A stretch of 64,000 nucleotides of DNA from Streptomyces sp. P3 (GTDB taxonomy: Bacteria; Actinomycetota; Actinomycetes; Streptomycetales; Streptomycetaceae). The stretch spans positions 7,953,501 through 8,017,500 of the forward strand of contig JAFEKX020000001.1 in NCBI GenBank assembly GCA_016893485.2, read 5' to 3'. The translations under genes and the position numbers were made by a program. The notes under the pieces are model-generated. The model ran no database searches and was not told the origin of the DNA. It saw only the letters and a list, made by a program, of their open reading frames with translations. Shown in pieces: positions 9,050 to 18,147 of the stretch (within the stretch, counting starts at the first letter, position 1; each line of letters opens with the position of its first letter).

Positions 9050-9998
9050 ATGAGCGACAGCATCGGTTCCACCGCCCCCTCGCGACCGGAACACACACCG
9101 TCGAGATCGACGGGATCACACAGAGCTACCACGTGTACGGGACCGGCCCCGTGTGCATCGCGCACTCCGGCGGACCGGGCATCTTCTGGGAGTACCTGCG
9201 CATGCCCGCGCTGGAGGAGCACCTCACGGTCGTCTACCCGGAGCCCATCGGCACCGGCGCCTCCGGCCGCCTGCCCTCCCACCCGAACGGCTACACCCGG
9301 GCCCGCTACAGCCGCTTCCTCTCCGCCCTGATCGAGCACCTCGGCGTCCCCCGCGTCCACCTGCTCGGGCACTCGCACGGCGGCTTCGTCGCCCAGTACC
9401 ACGCCCTGCACCACCCCGACCGCATCGCGGAGTGATCCTCTACGACAGCGCCCCCGTGACCGGTCCCGAGCACGGCGCCGAGGCGATGCGCAAGGTCCAG
9501 GAGTTCGCCGCCCGGCACGCCGACAACCCGGAACTCCCCAGGTGATCGGAGCGTTCCAGAGCATCCCCACCATCTCCGACGACACCCAGATGACCGCCGT
9601 GGCGCGGGGCATCTTCCCCGCGTACTTCGCCGACTTCTGGGGCCGGGAGGCGGAGTTCGGCCCCGCGCGCGCCGCGGTGGCCGCCACCCACATCTCCGGG
9701 CTGGACGCGGACCTCGCCCCGGACGTCATCGACGACCGCGCCGACCTCGGCTCGCTCACCGTGCCGGCCCTCGTCGTCGTCGGCCGGTACGACGTCATCT
9801 GCGGGGTGCGCTGGGCCGAGGAACTCCACCGGCTCATCCCCGGTTCGGAGTTGGTGATCCTGGAGAACAGCGGGCACTTCGGGCACCTGGAGGAACCGGA
9901 GGCCTTCGCGAAGGCCGTGACGGCGTTCGTCGAGCCCCCCCCACCGTCCCCGTCGAGACCCCCCCACTGTCCCCGGCGTGACCGCTGCCGGCAACTAG
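9050..9998 (+). CDS. Alpha/beta hydrolase, proline iminopeptidase-like
   Basis: Serine hydrolase of about 316 residues, probably cytoplasmic. ATG 9050 follows GGGAG (9040-9044). HSGGPG forms the oxyanion region, GHSHGG carries the nucleophile Ser, VVGRYD the Asp, and NSGHFGH the His. The gene is readable in five pieces: one base is missing near 9082, 9433, 9539 (CCCCAGG) and in the long C run near 9938. Repair gives a proline-rich tail ending VTAAGN and a stop at 9996-9998. It follows the ECF sigma gene in the same direction. The HxGGPG signature fits the prolyl aminopeptidase branch, but other small ester or lactone substrates are possible. Confidence 0.8.
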
Positions 9999-10080
9999 GT
10001 CATTTGGTCGAAGCCCCGGCGGACGGTCCGGCCTAGTTTGGACCCGTCCGCAGGGTTTCCGACAAACAAGGAGCAACGGC

Positions 10081-10764
10081 ATGAGCGCCGTGAAGAACAT
10101 CGTTCTCGTGCATGGCGGATTCGTCGACGGTTCCGGCTGGCAGTCCGTGCACCGCCTGCTCACCCAGGACGGCTACCGCGTCAGCGTCGTACAGAACCCG
10201 ACCGTGTCCCTCGTCGACGACGTGGCGGTCACCCAGCGGGCCCTCGACGCCCTGGACGGCCCGGCGGTCCTCGTCGGCCACTCCTACGGCGGCGCCGTGA
10301 TCACCGAGGCCGGCCGTCACGACAGCGTCGCCGCGCTCGTCTACATCGCGGCCTTCGCGCCGGACAAGGACGAGTCGGTCGGCACACTGGTCGCCGACCC
10401 GGCGCCGGGCGCGCCCGTCCCGCCGATCCTGCCGCCGGTCGACGGGTTCCTCTTCCTGGACCGGGACAAGTTCGCCGCGTCGTTCGCGGGCGACCTGCCG
10501 GCCGAGGACGCGGCGTTCCTCGCCGACGCGCAGGTCCCGTGGGGCCTGGACGCGCTCAACGGCCCGATCACGGAGCCGGCCTGGCGGGCCAAGCCCAGCT
10601 GGTACCTCGTCGCGACCGACGACCACATGATCCCGCCGCCGGTCCAGCACCAGATGGCCGAGCGCGCCGGGGCGACCGTCGCCGAGGCCGCCGGCAGCCA
10701 CGCCGTCTATGTCTCCCAGCCGCAGGCGGTGGCGGACCTGATCAAGCAGGCCGCCGGTCAGTGA
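10081..10764 (+). CDS. Alpha/beta hydrolase (227 residues)
   Basis: Intact gene. ATG 10081 follows AAGGAG. LVHGGFVDGSGW is the oxyanion-region motif, GHSYGG holds the nucleophile Ser, VATDD the acid, and GSHAVY the His of the triad. The family includes small esterases and dehalogenase-like hydrolases often annotated as EstC-like; the substrate is unknown. A truncated paralogue with closely matching sequence lies on the other strand at 15250-15530. Confidence 0.87.
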   Translation: MSAVKNIVLVHGGFVDGSGWQSVHRLLTQDGYRVSVVQNPTVSLVDDVAVTQRALDALDGPAVLVGHSYGGAVITEAGRHDSVAALVYIAAFAPDKDESVGTLVADPAPGAPVPPILPPVDGFLFLDRDKFAASFAGDLPAEDAAFLADAQVPWGLDALNGPITEPAWRAKPSWYLVATDDHMIPPPVQHQMAERAGATVAEAAGSHAVYVSQPQAVADLIKQAAGQ

Positions 10765-10785
10765 CCACACGTCAACTCCCCGCCT

Positions 10786-10811
10786 CAGCCCGCCTGTTCA
10801 CAAGCGGGCTG
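10786..10811 (+). terminator. Hairpin after the alpha/beta hydrolase
   Basis: CAGCCCGC (10786-10793) pairs with GCGGGCTG (10804-10811). Bases within the loop can extend the stem (TG with CA). Confidence 0.65.
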
Positions 10812-10864
10812 TCCGCGTCGCTTCCCGAGGGAAGCCGCCACGACCCGAGAGAGAACAGCACCCC

Positions 10865-11715
10865 ATGACGACCGTCGTCCAGCCGTCCGTCGCCGAGCAG
10901 TCCGAGGCGGAGGCCCTCTACCGGTTCCAGACGGAGGCTCCCGACACCGTCCGCGCCGCGCTGGCCATGACCGCCACCCGGATCGGCGGGGAGTGGTGCT
11001 GTCGATGCGCGACGACACCACCCGCTTCTGGAGCAAGGCCCTCGGCTTCGGCATCAGCGCCCCCGTCACCGCCCAACTCGTCGCGGACGTCCGCGACTTC
11101 TACTACGCGGCGGGCACCCCGCAGGCCACCTTCCAGATAGCGCCCGCGTTCCTCCCCGAGGACTGGGCGGAGATCTGCGCCCGCGAGGGCATCGTCCGCG
11201 GCTCCTCCTGGGCGAAGCTCGTCTGCGCGACCGACGAGGCCGTCGCCCGCGCCGACGCCTCGGACGTACCGCCCGACGGCATCCGCGTGGCCCCGCTGAA
11301 GCCCCAACACGCCCTGGAATGGGGCACGGTGATGATGCGGGCCTTCGGAACACCGGTCGAGCACTACGCCGAGATGGGCGCCGCGACCGTGAACCGCCCG
11401 GGCTGGCACGCCTTCGCGGCCTGGCTGGACGGGGAGTTGGTCGGCACCGGCACCCTGTGCGTCCGCGGCGACACCGCGCAGCTGTTCGCCGGCGCCGTAC
11501 TGCCCCACGCGCGCGGGCGCGGCGGACAGACCGCGCTGCTCGCCGCCCGGGCGCGTGCCGCACGGGAGTTGGGGTGCCGGGTCCTCGTCGCCGAGACCGG
11601 CGCCGAACAGCCCGGCACCCACAACAGCTCCCTGCACAACATGCTCCGCCTCGGCTTCGAGGTGGCCTACGTACGTCCCAACTGGACTTTGAACCTGGAT
11701 CCCGGAGTCGGCTGA
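10865..11715 (+). CDS. GNAT-family N-acetyltransferase
   Basis: Acetyl-CoA-dependent acyltransferase of about 283 residues. ATG 10865 follows a GAGAGAAC region. The acetyl-CoA-binding part is AGAVLPHARGRGGQTALLA (motif A), and N-SSLHNMLRLGFEVAY forms the C-terminal end. A single frame change near 10990 is repaired by one G in GGGG and joins ATRIGG to VVLSMRDD. The N-terminal half is a second, degenerate GNAT-like or unrelated domain. The substrate is unknown. It converges with the following reverse-strand regulator, leaving only about ten bases between stops. Confidence 0.82.
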
Positions 11716-11725
11716 GCGGGTGGCG

Positions 11726-14522
11726 TCACTGGACGGGGCCGGTCAGCGCGTCGCGCAGGCCGCCCCGTGAGGTGACGTTCAACTTCCGGAAGACACTGCG
11801 GAGATGGGCCGCCACCGTGCGCGGCGACAGGAAGAGCCGCGCGGCGATCTGCTTGTTCGTCAGCCCGGTGGCGGCCAGTTGGGCCGCCACCCGCTCCTGC
11901 GGTGTCAACAGCGCGTGCCGGGCCAGGAGTTCGGACCCGGCGGGCTCAAGCTGCCGGACAGGGATCCCGCTCGCCCGCAGCTCGTCGGCCGCCCGCGCAC
12001 TCCACGGCGCGGCGCCCAGCCGCTCGAACGTGCCGAGCGCCGATTCCAGATGGACCCGGGCTGCGCCGCCCGCCTTCCCGCGGCGCAGCCGCTCCCCGTA
12101 GGCCAGACAGATCCGCGCCCAGTCGAACGGCCAGCGCTCGGCACCGGGTGTGGCGATGGCCGCCTCGAACAGGTCGTGGTCGATGAAGTCCGGGACGGAC
12201 ATCGCCTCGGCGGCGTCCGTCACCATGGCCAACCGGGGCGAGATCGACGGGATGTCGGACTTACGGATCGCCGCCACGTGTGCCGCCGCCTCCTCGTGGC
12301 GGTCGGTGCGGGCCGCCGCCTCGGTGAAGTCCAGCAGCAGCCACAGGGCTTGGGGCGCGAAGTGCGGCACCTCACCCGGGGTGCCGAGCGCGCGCAGCAG
12401 ACGGTGGGCGGCGTCGAAGTCCGCGCCGCCGAGCGCCGACAGGGCCTGGATCTGCGCGGCGTAGACCCGCAGCGCCCCCAGCCCGCGCGGGTTGCCCCAC
12501 GACACGAGCCGGTCCGCGATCTCCCGCGCCGTCGCGGCATCACCCCGCGCGGCGACCACAAGTCCCCGCTGGAAGTGGCCCGTTGAGGCAGCCAGGCGGT
12601 AGTCGTGCGTCTCGCACCAGCCGAGGCCCTCCGCGGTGACCTCCAGCAGCTCGTCCCACTGGCCGCTCGCGTAGGCGTCGTTGGCCAGCAGGAACTGCGC
12701 CTGGATCGCCAGGGCCACCGCCCCGCCGTCGCGGCCGTCGTCGACGACCCAGCGCAGCGCGCTGCGGCAGCCGGGCAGGCGGTCGGTGTAGGAGGCGGAG
12801 AGCGCGAGACCGAAGATCCGTACGGGATCGGTCTGTTGGTGCAGATCCGAGATGAGGTGGTCGAGCCGGTCCAGGAAGGGCAGCGCGCCGTACGCCGGGT
12901 CGGCGAAGGTGCCGAGGATCAGCGGCAGCAGACGGCGCGACGTGCGCGGCCGCCGGCGCACCACGACCTCCTCGAAGGAGCGCCACAGTTCCGGACGGCC
13001 GCCGTAGAAGCACACCAGGAGAAGGGTGTTGAGGGCTTCGCGGAAGATGTCCTCGACCGTCTCGCCGTCCTCGGGCCACACATGGGTGTTGATGGCGCCC
13101 AGCAGCAGCCGGTGGGCGGTGTCCACATCGCCCTCGCCGTTGAGGAGTCGGCTGGCCGCGGCGGTGGCGGCGGCGAGGGAGCCGAGGCCGGTCGGGTCGG
13201 CGTGGCCCGCGTTGTCCAGCAGCGCGCGGACGTTGCGCAGATCGCCGGTGATGTTCGCGCCCAGGCAGGCCGCCTCCGCGAGCCGCCGCGCCTTGGCCGT
13301 GCCCGAACCGCTCAACTCCGAGGCGCGCAGCAGGGTGCTGATCGCGCCGACCGCGTCGCCGCGGCGCAGGGTGCTGTACGCCACCTCGTGCAGCAGGGCG
13401 GCCCTTGGTCGTCGGGACCCACGGCCGCGTCGGCGAGGTGCCGCGCCCGGTGCTCGGAGCCCTCGGGGAACTCGGCGGCCAGCGCCCGGTGCGCCCAGCG
13501 GCGTTCCTCGCTGGTCGACAGCTCCATCACCGCGGAACGGGTCAGCGGGTGCCGGAACTCCAGCCTGCCGGTGCCGCCGCGCACCTGGACGAGTCCGGCA
13601 CGCTCGGCGGGGACAGCCCGGCCAGCCCGTCCGGGGCGCCCAACGCCCGCTGGAGGACGTGCAGTTCACCCGAACCGTCGAGTACGGCGAGCAGCAGCAG
13701 CTTCCGGGTCGCGTCCGGGAGCGCGGCGACCCGGGTGGAGAAGATGCCCTTCAGCCGCTCGGTCAACGGCAGCGCGGCGGGCAGCGTGCCCCCGCTCCGT
13801 CCGCTGCGAGGAGTTGAGGGGGACGGGCAGTTCGAGCAGGGCCAGGGGGTTGCCCCGGGCCTCCGCGACCAGTCGCCGCCGGACCCTGGCCGTCATCGCC
13901 GGGAACCGCTCGGAGACGAGTTGGTTGGCCGCGAGGTCGTCCAGGGGCTGGACCTCGTACTCGGTGATCCCGATGCTGCTCAGGAAGGACTCGTCGCCGG
14001 TGCGGGACGCGCCCAGCACGGTGATCGGTCCGACGCACAGGGAACGGGCGAGGGTGCCCAGGACCGTGGCGCTGGACCGGTCCACCCAGGCCACGTCGTC
14101 GACGATCAGCGCGACCGGGCCGTCCTCGGCGGCGGTCCGCGCCAGCAGGGCGTGCACGGCGTTCGCGATGGCGAGCAGTTCGGTCGGCTGCTCCTCGGAC
14201 AGCCCGCGCACCGCCTGGAGCGTCTCCGCCTGCCGTGCGGGCAGGGCGGGATGCCCTCGGCCAGCGGTTGCAGCAGCTGGTTCAACGCCGAGAAGCCGAC
14301 GCCTCGTTGGAACGGGCAGCCGGAGATCCGCAGCACCTGGAAACCGGCCGCCGCCGTGCGCACCGCCGCCGCGTCCAGCAGCGCGCTCTTGCCGACCCCG
14401 GCCTCACCGGTCAGCATCAGCGCGGCTCCCGACGCGAGGGCGGTGTCGAAGTGCCGTTCCAGGGCGGCCAGTTCGGCCGATCGTCCGATGAGGGCCGGTG
14501 GAGTGAGGGCTGCCGATGCCAT
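11726..14522 (-). CDS. Large ATP-binding LuxR-family (LAL) regulator
   Basis: Transcription activator of about 930 residues. ATG 14522 follows GGGAGG. The N-terminal AAA-type ATPase has LIGRSAEL, Walker A GEAGVGKS (about residue 42) and Walker B ALIVDDVAWVD. A long helical TPR-like middle follows, and the end is a LuxR helix-turn-helix (LTPQERVAAQLAATGLTNKQ, then RTVAAHLRSVFRKLNV). Five reading frames join in order, with changes near 14245, 13800, 13630 and 13405, all in C/G runs. LAL proteins often control secondary metabolism or sugar genes. Here the nearest candidates are the converging GNAT gene and the decayed AraC/hydrolase locus upstream. Confidence 0.85.
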
Positions 14523-14727
14523 GACGCCTCCCGTGGGTCGGGCAGGAACGGGAACGGTCCAACGCCGTACCGCGGCCGGCTCCCCTCCGGCGCGCGGTGC
14601 CGACGCGGACAAGATGCGGGAACGGCCGCAAAGTTCGATCCGGACGCCGTGAGCCCGGTCACAGGGCGGGTCCGCGGCGCGCTCTCCTGTCATGAGCATT
14701 GCCGGTTTCGGGTGGACAGGATGAGCT

Positions 14728-15250
14728 GTGTCTTCCTGGAGCCAGGCTCCGACCGTGTCCTCCGCGAGCGACTGGGACGAGATCTTCACCGGCCTGCACG
14801 GTGCGGGCCGGATCACGGTGCCGGACCGCCGCGCCCCCTGGTCCGGACATCTGGAGTGGCAGCGGTCGACGACGTACAGTCTCGCGCTGTGCACCGGCGG
14901 TGAGGAAGTGGTGGACCGGGACAACCGGCACATCCGCACCGATCCCCGCGGCACCTTCGAACTCCTCGTCCCGCTCTCCGGTTCGGCCTGGGTGGAACAG
15001 GGCGCGGCCTCCGGCGAGATCGGGCCCGGCGTCATGGCGCTGTGCGACATCGACCGGCCCCTGACGTTCGCCCACGGCGCCGACCTCCGCAGCGTCTCCC
15101 TGATCGTCTCCGGGCAGCACCTCGCCGCACGCAGCCAACTCGCCGCCGGGGACTGCATCTGCTCGTCGGCGACCGCGGACTCGGCCGTGTCGTACGGCAG
15201 TTGACCACCGCCCTGCACGAGGAGCGCGAGCCGCGACGGACTCGTGGGAC
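14728..15250 (+). pseudogene. Truncated AraC-family regulator (sensor domain only)
   Basis: GTG 14728 begins an AraC-binding-like (cupin) domain of about 165 residues: DWDEIFTGLHGAGRI, APWSGHLEWQRS, and VSLIVSGQHLAARSQ. After a one-base frame change near 15146 it continues as GLHLLVGDRGLGRVVRQL and then stops matching at about 15235. The two helix-turn-helix motifs that should follow (about 100 residues) are absent. The next sequence belongs to a hydrolase fragment on the opposite strand. A repaired frame alone cannot restore a DNA-binding domain, so I call this a true truncation. Confidence 0.7.
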
Positions 15251-15530
15251 TAGTCCCGGTTCAAGGACGGGAACCCGTCGACCCGGGGCAGGATCGGCGG
15301 CACGGCGGCACGGCGGCACGGCGGCACGGCGGCACGGCGGCACGGCGGCACGGGGGCGCCGGGCGAAGGGTCGGCGATGAGGGTGCCGACGGACTCGCCC
15401 TTGTCGGGCACGAACGCCGCGACGTATACGAGCGCGGCGACCCGGTCGTGGTGTCCCGCCACGGTGATGACGGCCCCCGCCGTAGGAGTGCCCGACCAGC
15501 ATTGCCGGTCCGTTGAGGGCGTCCTGCTTG
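15250..15530 (-). pseudogene. Remnant of an alpha/beta hydrolase, paralogue of the gene at 10081
   Basis: The reverse strand encodes ALNGPAMLVGHSYGGAVIT, then HDRVAALVYVAAFVPDKGES and VGTLIADPSPGAPVPP, nearly the same as residues about 57-120 of the intact hydrolase at 10081. Both ends are missing: the N-terminal oxyanion region upstream and everything after DGFPSLNRD, where it meets the AraC fragment. An 8-bp tandem repeat is expanded inside it at the codons for PVPP. The nucleophile Ser is present but the acid and His are gone, so it cannot be functional. Confidence 0.75.
15298..15353. repeat. Seven tandem copies of the 8-bp unit CGGCACGG
   Basis: Seven perfect copies occupy 56 bases. The intact paralogue has a single equivalent unit here. 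Six extra copies add 48 bases, so the remnant frame stays open and gains a repeated VPPCRRAA peptide. This is typical replication slippage. Confidence 0.95.
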
Positions 15531-15584
15531 TGTGGTTGGTTCGCGTGGGTGCGGGCCGGGCGGGATCGGAACGGTCCCAGGCGG

Positions 15585-15682
15585 CCAGGGTCCGCACCGC
15601 CGGTTTGCTTCACCGGCCAGGGTCCGCACCGCCGGGCTCCTTCACCCGCCCAGGGTCCGCACCGCCGGTCTGCCTCACCCGC
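15585..15682. repeat. Three imperfect direct repeats of 32-33 bp
   Basis: Copies begin at 15585, 15617 and 15650, each with CCAGGGTCCGCACCGCCGG followed by a variable tail ending in CTTCACC or CCTCACCC. They lie just upstream of the hydrolase remnant and downstream of the phosphotransferase gene, in DNA without a credible gene. Confidence 0.85.
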
Positions 15683-15707
15683 GCTGCCCCCGCCAGGCCA
15701 CTCCGCC

Positions 15708-16450
15708 TCACATCCGAGACCTCAGCACATCGACCTCGCACCCCGGCGCGAACGGGTCGAACCCGTGCTCGCTCAACCAGCGAATGATCAGCAGGCTGCG
15801 CAACGACCACCACCCGCGGATCACATCGAGGTCGACGTCGGTGCCGTAGCCGACGAGGACGTCATCGAGGCGCTCCTCGTGCCCGAGCGTGAGGGTGGCA
15901 AGGTCGAACATGGCATCGCCCGGGCCCGCCTCGGACCAGTCGATGATGCCCGTGACCTCGTCGCCGTCGACGAACACGTGGGCGATCTGCAGGTCGCCGT
16001 GCGTGAACAGCGGCGTCCACGGCCGGAGCGCGGCCTCGGCGACCTCGCGGTTGCGGGTGACCAGGTCGGCGGGCAGGACACCGTTCGTCACGAGCTGCTC
16101 GCACTCGCCGTCGAGGTCCGCCGCCAGCTCGTCGAGGCTCTTTCCCCGGCGGGGCCAGGGCGGCAACGGCGCGTCGTGCAACTTCCGGATGGCGGCACCC
16201 GCCGCGGCCCACGCCGCCGGAGACGCGGTCGACGGCTCTCCCAGCCGACCGAGCGCCGTACCCGACACCGCGGCGATCGCGAGCACGGGCGGCTTGCGCC
16301 ACAGGACCTCCGGGGTCGGCACCGGCACCAGACCCATCGCCTCCACCTCGACGTCCAGACGTGCCTGATCGAGTCCACCTTCAGGAACACGTCGCCGACA
16401 CGCAGGGTCGCGCGCTCGGAGTGGGCGACGACAACTTCGACCTCATCCAT
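15708..16450 (-). CDS. APH-family phosphotransferase (aminoglycoside phosphotransferase fold)
   Basis: Small-molecule kinase-like enzyme of about 248 residues. ATG 16450 gives MDEVEVVVAHSERATLRVGD, then KVD for the nucleotide-binding Lys. FTHGDLQIAH is the Brenner-type catalytic motif (HGD; the usual Asn is replaced by His) and IIDWSEAGPGD holds the metal-binding Asp. One missing C near 16368 joins the two frames. It may phosphorylate an antibiotic or a metabolite; no resistance subtype can be assigned. It sits alone between two repeat-rich stretches. Confidence 0.78.
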
Positions 16451-16480
16451 GGGCGCAGTATCCCGGCGACGACCATCCGA

Positions 16481-16684
16481 GTCGCCGGGTTTATGACGTA
16501 CGACCGCGAAGCGCACCGCGCTCTCCCACTCGCGCAGTCCCGACGGACCTCAACCCCACGCCCTGCAGCGCCGACGGTTCGCGTCGTCGGGCTTATCGCA
16601 TACGGCCACACGGCGCACCGCGCTCCACCACCGGCGCAGTCCCGACTGACCCCAGTCCAACGCGCAGCAGCGCCGCGCCCCTCA
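16481..16684. repeat. Two imperfect 102-bp direct repeats
   Basis: Copy one starts with GTCGCCGGGTTTATGACGTA at 16481 and copy two with GTCGTCGGGCTTATCGCATA at 16583. The similarity continues through CGCACCGCGCTC and CGCAGTCCCGAC to the end. They sit directly upstream of the phosphotransferase start codon and contain its likely promoter region. Confidence 0.8.
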
Positions 16685-16825
16685 ATCCCACGCCTCGTAG
16701 CACCGACGGACCTCAGTCCCACGCGCAGCAGCGCCGCCGCGGACCTCTGTCCCACGCGCAGCAGTCCCGACTGACCTCAGTCCCACGCGCAGCAGTGCCA
16801 CAGACCTCGATCCCACACCCCCATA
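16546..16825. repeat. Series of short repeats, GACCTCAGTCCCACGCGCAG
   Basis: Related units begin at 16546, 16648, 16709, 16742, 16773 and 16803. Those at 16709 and 16773 are identical over 23 bases (16709-16731 and 16773-16795). The spacing of the last four is 33, 31 and 30 bases. Spacing and sequence are too irregular for a CRISPR array. Confidence 0.8.
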
Positions 16826-17047
16826 GCACCGACGGACCGCAGTCCCCGCCCCCGCAGTCCGCCCGAATTATCCACCCACCCGGCGACCATGTCCCTCATA
16901 ACCCGCTACGTCACCTTCTTCCACCCCACGCTGGTACGTTGCTCGAACGTCGCACCCCCGCACCACAGACGGCACCCACCACCCCGAACCCCACACCCCA
17001 GCTCCACCCCCGCACCCCACCCCGGCCCCGAAAAAGGAGAGCCCTCC

Positions 17048-18078
17048 GTGGCCCCGCACGGGACGCGCCCCAGCCTGCCGGCCCTCTTCGCCCTCGCTGC
17101 AGCCCTCGCGTTCGCCCTGCTGGCCGGACCGGCCTGCGTACCCGGTGCCGAAACACCACCCCCACCCACGCAAGCAACCCCGGTACGTCCGGCCGTACCG
17201 TCGACCACCCCGCCGACCGACTACGGCGCCTACGTCGGCTACGGCGCCCAAGCCGTCCGCCGCGTCGCGGAGTTCGGCGCCTGGCTGGGCCGCCCCGAAC
17301 CCCTCGTCGGCCACGCGTACCTCCCCGGCGACAACTGGAGCGACATCGAGGGCGCCTCCGACGACCTCCCCCTGTGGGCCGACTGGCGCCAGGCCCGGCA
17401 GGACCGCCTGCTCGTCCTCAACGTGCCGATGCTGGACCGCAACGAGGCCCACCTCCCCGACGGCGTGGTCCGCACCGAACTCGCCCAGGGCGCGGACGGA
17501 CGCTACGACGACCACTTCCGCGTCCTCGCCGACCGCCTGGTTCAACTCGGCCTCCCCGACGCGGAGATCGTCCTCGGCTGGGAGATGAACGGCACCACCT
17601 ACACCCACCGCTGCGCCCCCGACCCCACCTCCTGGAAGCGCTACTGGACCCGCATCGTCACCGCGATGCGTTCCGTCCCCGGCCAGCACTTCCGCTTCGA
17701 CTTCACCCCCACCCGGGGCCGCGACGCGGTCCCCTGGACCGACTGCTACCCGGGCGACCGCTACGTCGACGTCATCGGCATGGACGCCTACGACGCCCCC
17801 AGGGCCTGTCCTTCGCCCGCCAACTCACCGAGCCGTACGGCCTGTTGGCGCAGGTCGACTTCGCCCGTGCGCACCACAAACCCGTGGCCTACCCCGAGTG
17901 GGGCCTGTACGAGAACGGTGACAACCCCGCCTACATGCGCGGCATGCTCACCTGGATGGCCGCCCAGCACCCGCTCTACCAGACCATCAGCGACTACTGC
18001 CCCCACGGCGTCTGGCGCTGCCGGGCCAACCCCAAGTCCTCGGCCGTATACCGCTCTTTGACGAGCAGTCGGCAGTGA
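17048..18078 (+). CDS. Secreted GH26-type glycoside hydrolase (beta-mannanase-like)
   Basis: Extracellular polysaccharide hydrolase of about 343 residues. GTG 17048 follows AAGGAG (17034-17039). A hydrophobic signal segment (about residues 10-32) is followed by a Pro/Thr linker and the catalytic domain. VLGWEMNGTTY holds the acid/base Glu (about 178), DVIGMDAYD lies on a central strand, and VAYPEWGLY holds the nucleophile Glu (about 283). One C is missing in CCCCCAGG near 17800 and joins the two frames. The GH26 assignment rests on the WEMNG/PEWG pair. The substrate (mannan or mixed-linkage glucan) is not certain. Confidence 0.78.
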
Positions 18079-18086
18079 GTGAGCAA

Positions 18087-18121
18087 GGGGGCGGAGGGCG
18101 GCACCGCCGCACTCCGCCCCC
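18087..18121. terminator. Bidirectional hairpin between convergent hydrolase genes
   Basis: GGGGGCGGAG (18087-18096) pairs perfectly with CTCCGCCCCC (18112-18121). The loop contains its own small stem GGCGG/CCGCC. It serves the GH26-type gene and the converging GH53 gene. Confidence 0.8.
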
Positions 18122-18147
18122 CGTGTCGTCGAACCCGAACTACCGCC

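Larger units (their letters stand above)
16451..17047. other. Gene-free, repeat-rich stretch
   Basis: About 600 bases with no credible gene between the phosphotransferase start and the GH26-type gene. It contains a pair of 102-bp direct repeats and a series of shorter repeats (entered separately). The last part before 17048 should hold the promoter of the downstream gene, but no clear -35/-10 pair is seen. Confidence 0.6.

Noticed and set aside
12605..14652. Forward frames of 400-600 residues opposite the LAL regulator
   Set aside because: They are low-complexity Arg/Ala/Gly-rich shadow translations with no motif.
16546..16825. Possible CRISPR array in the GACCTCAGTCCC repeats
   Set aside because: Repeat length, sequence and spacing vary, spacers would be only 7-10 bases, repeats continue into flanking DNA and there are no cas genes.
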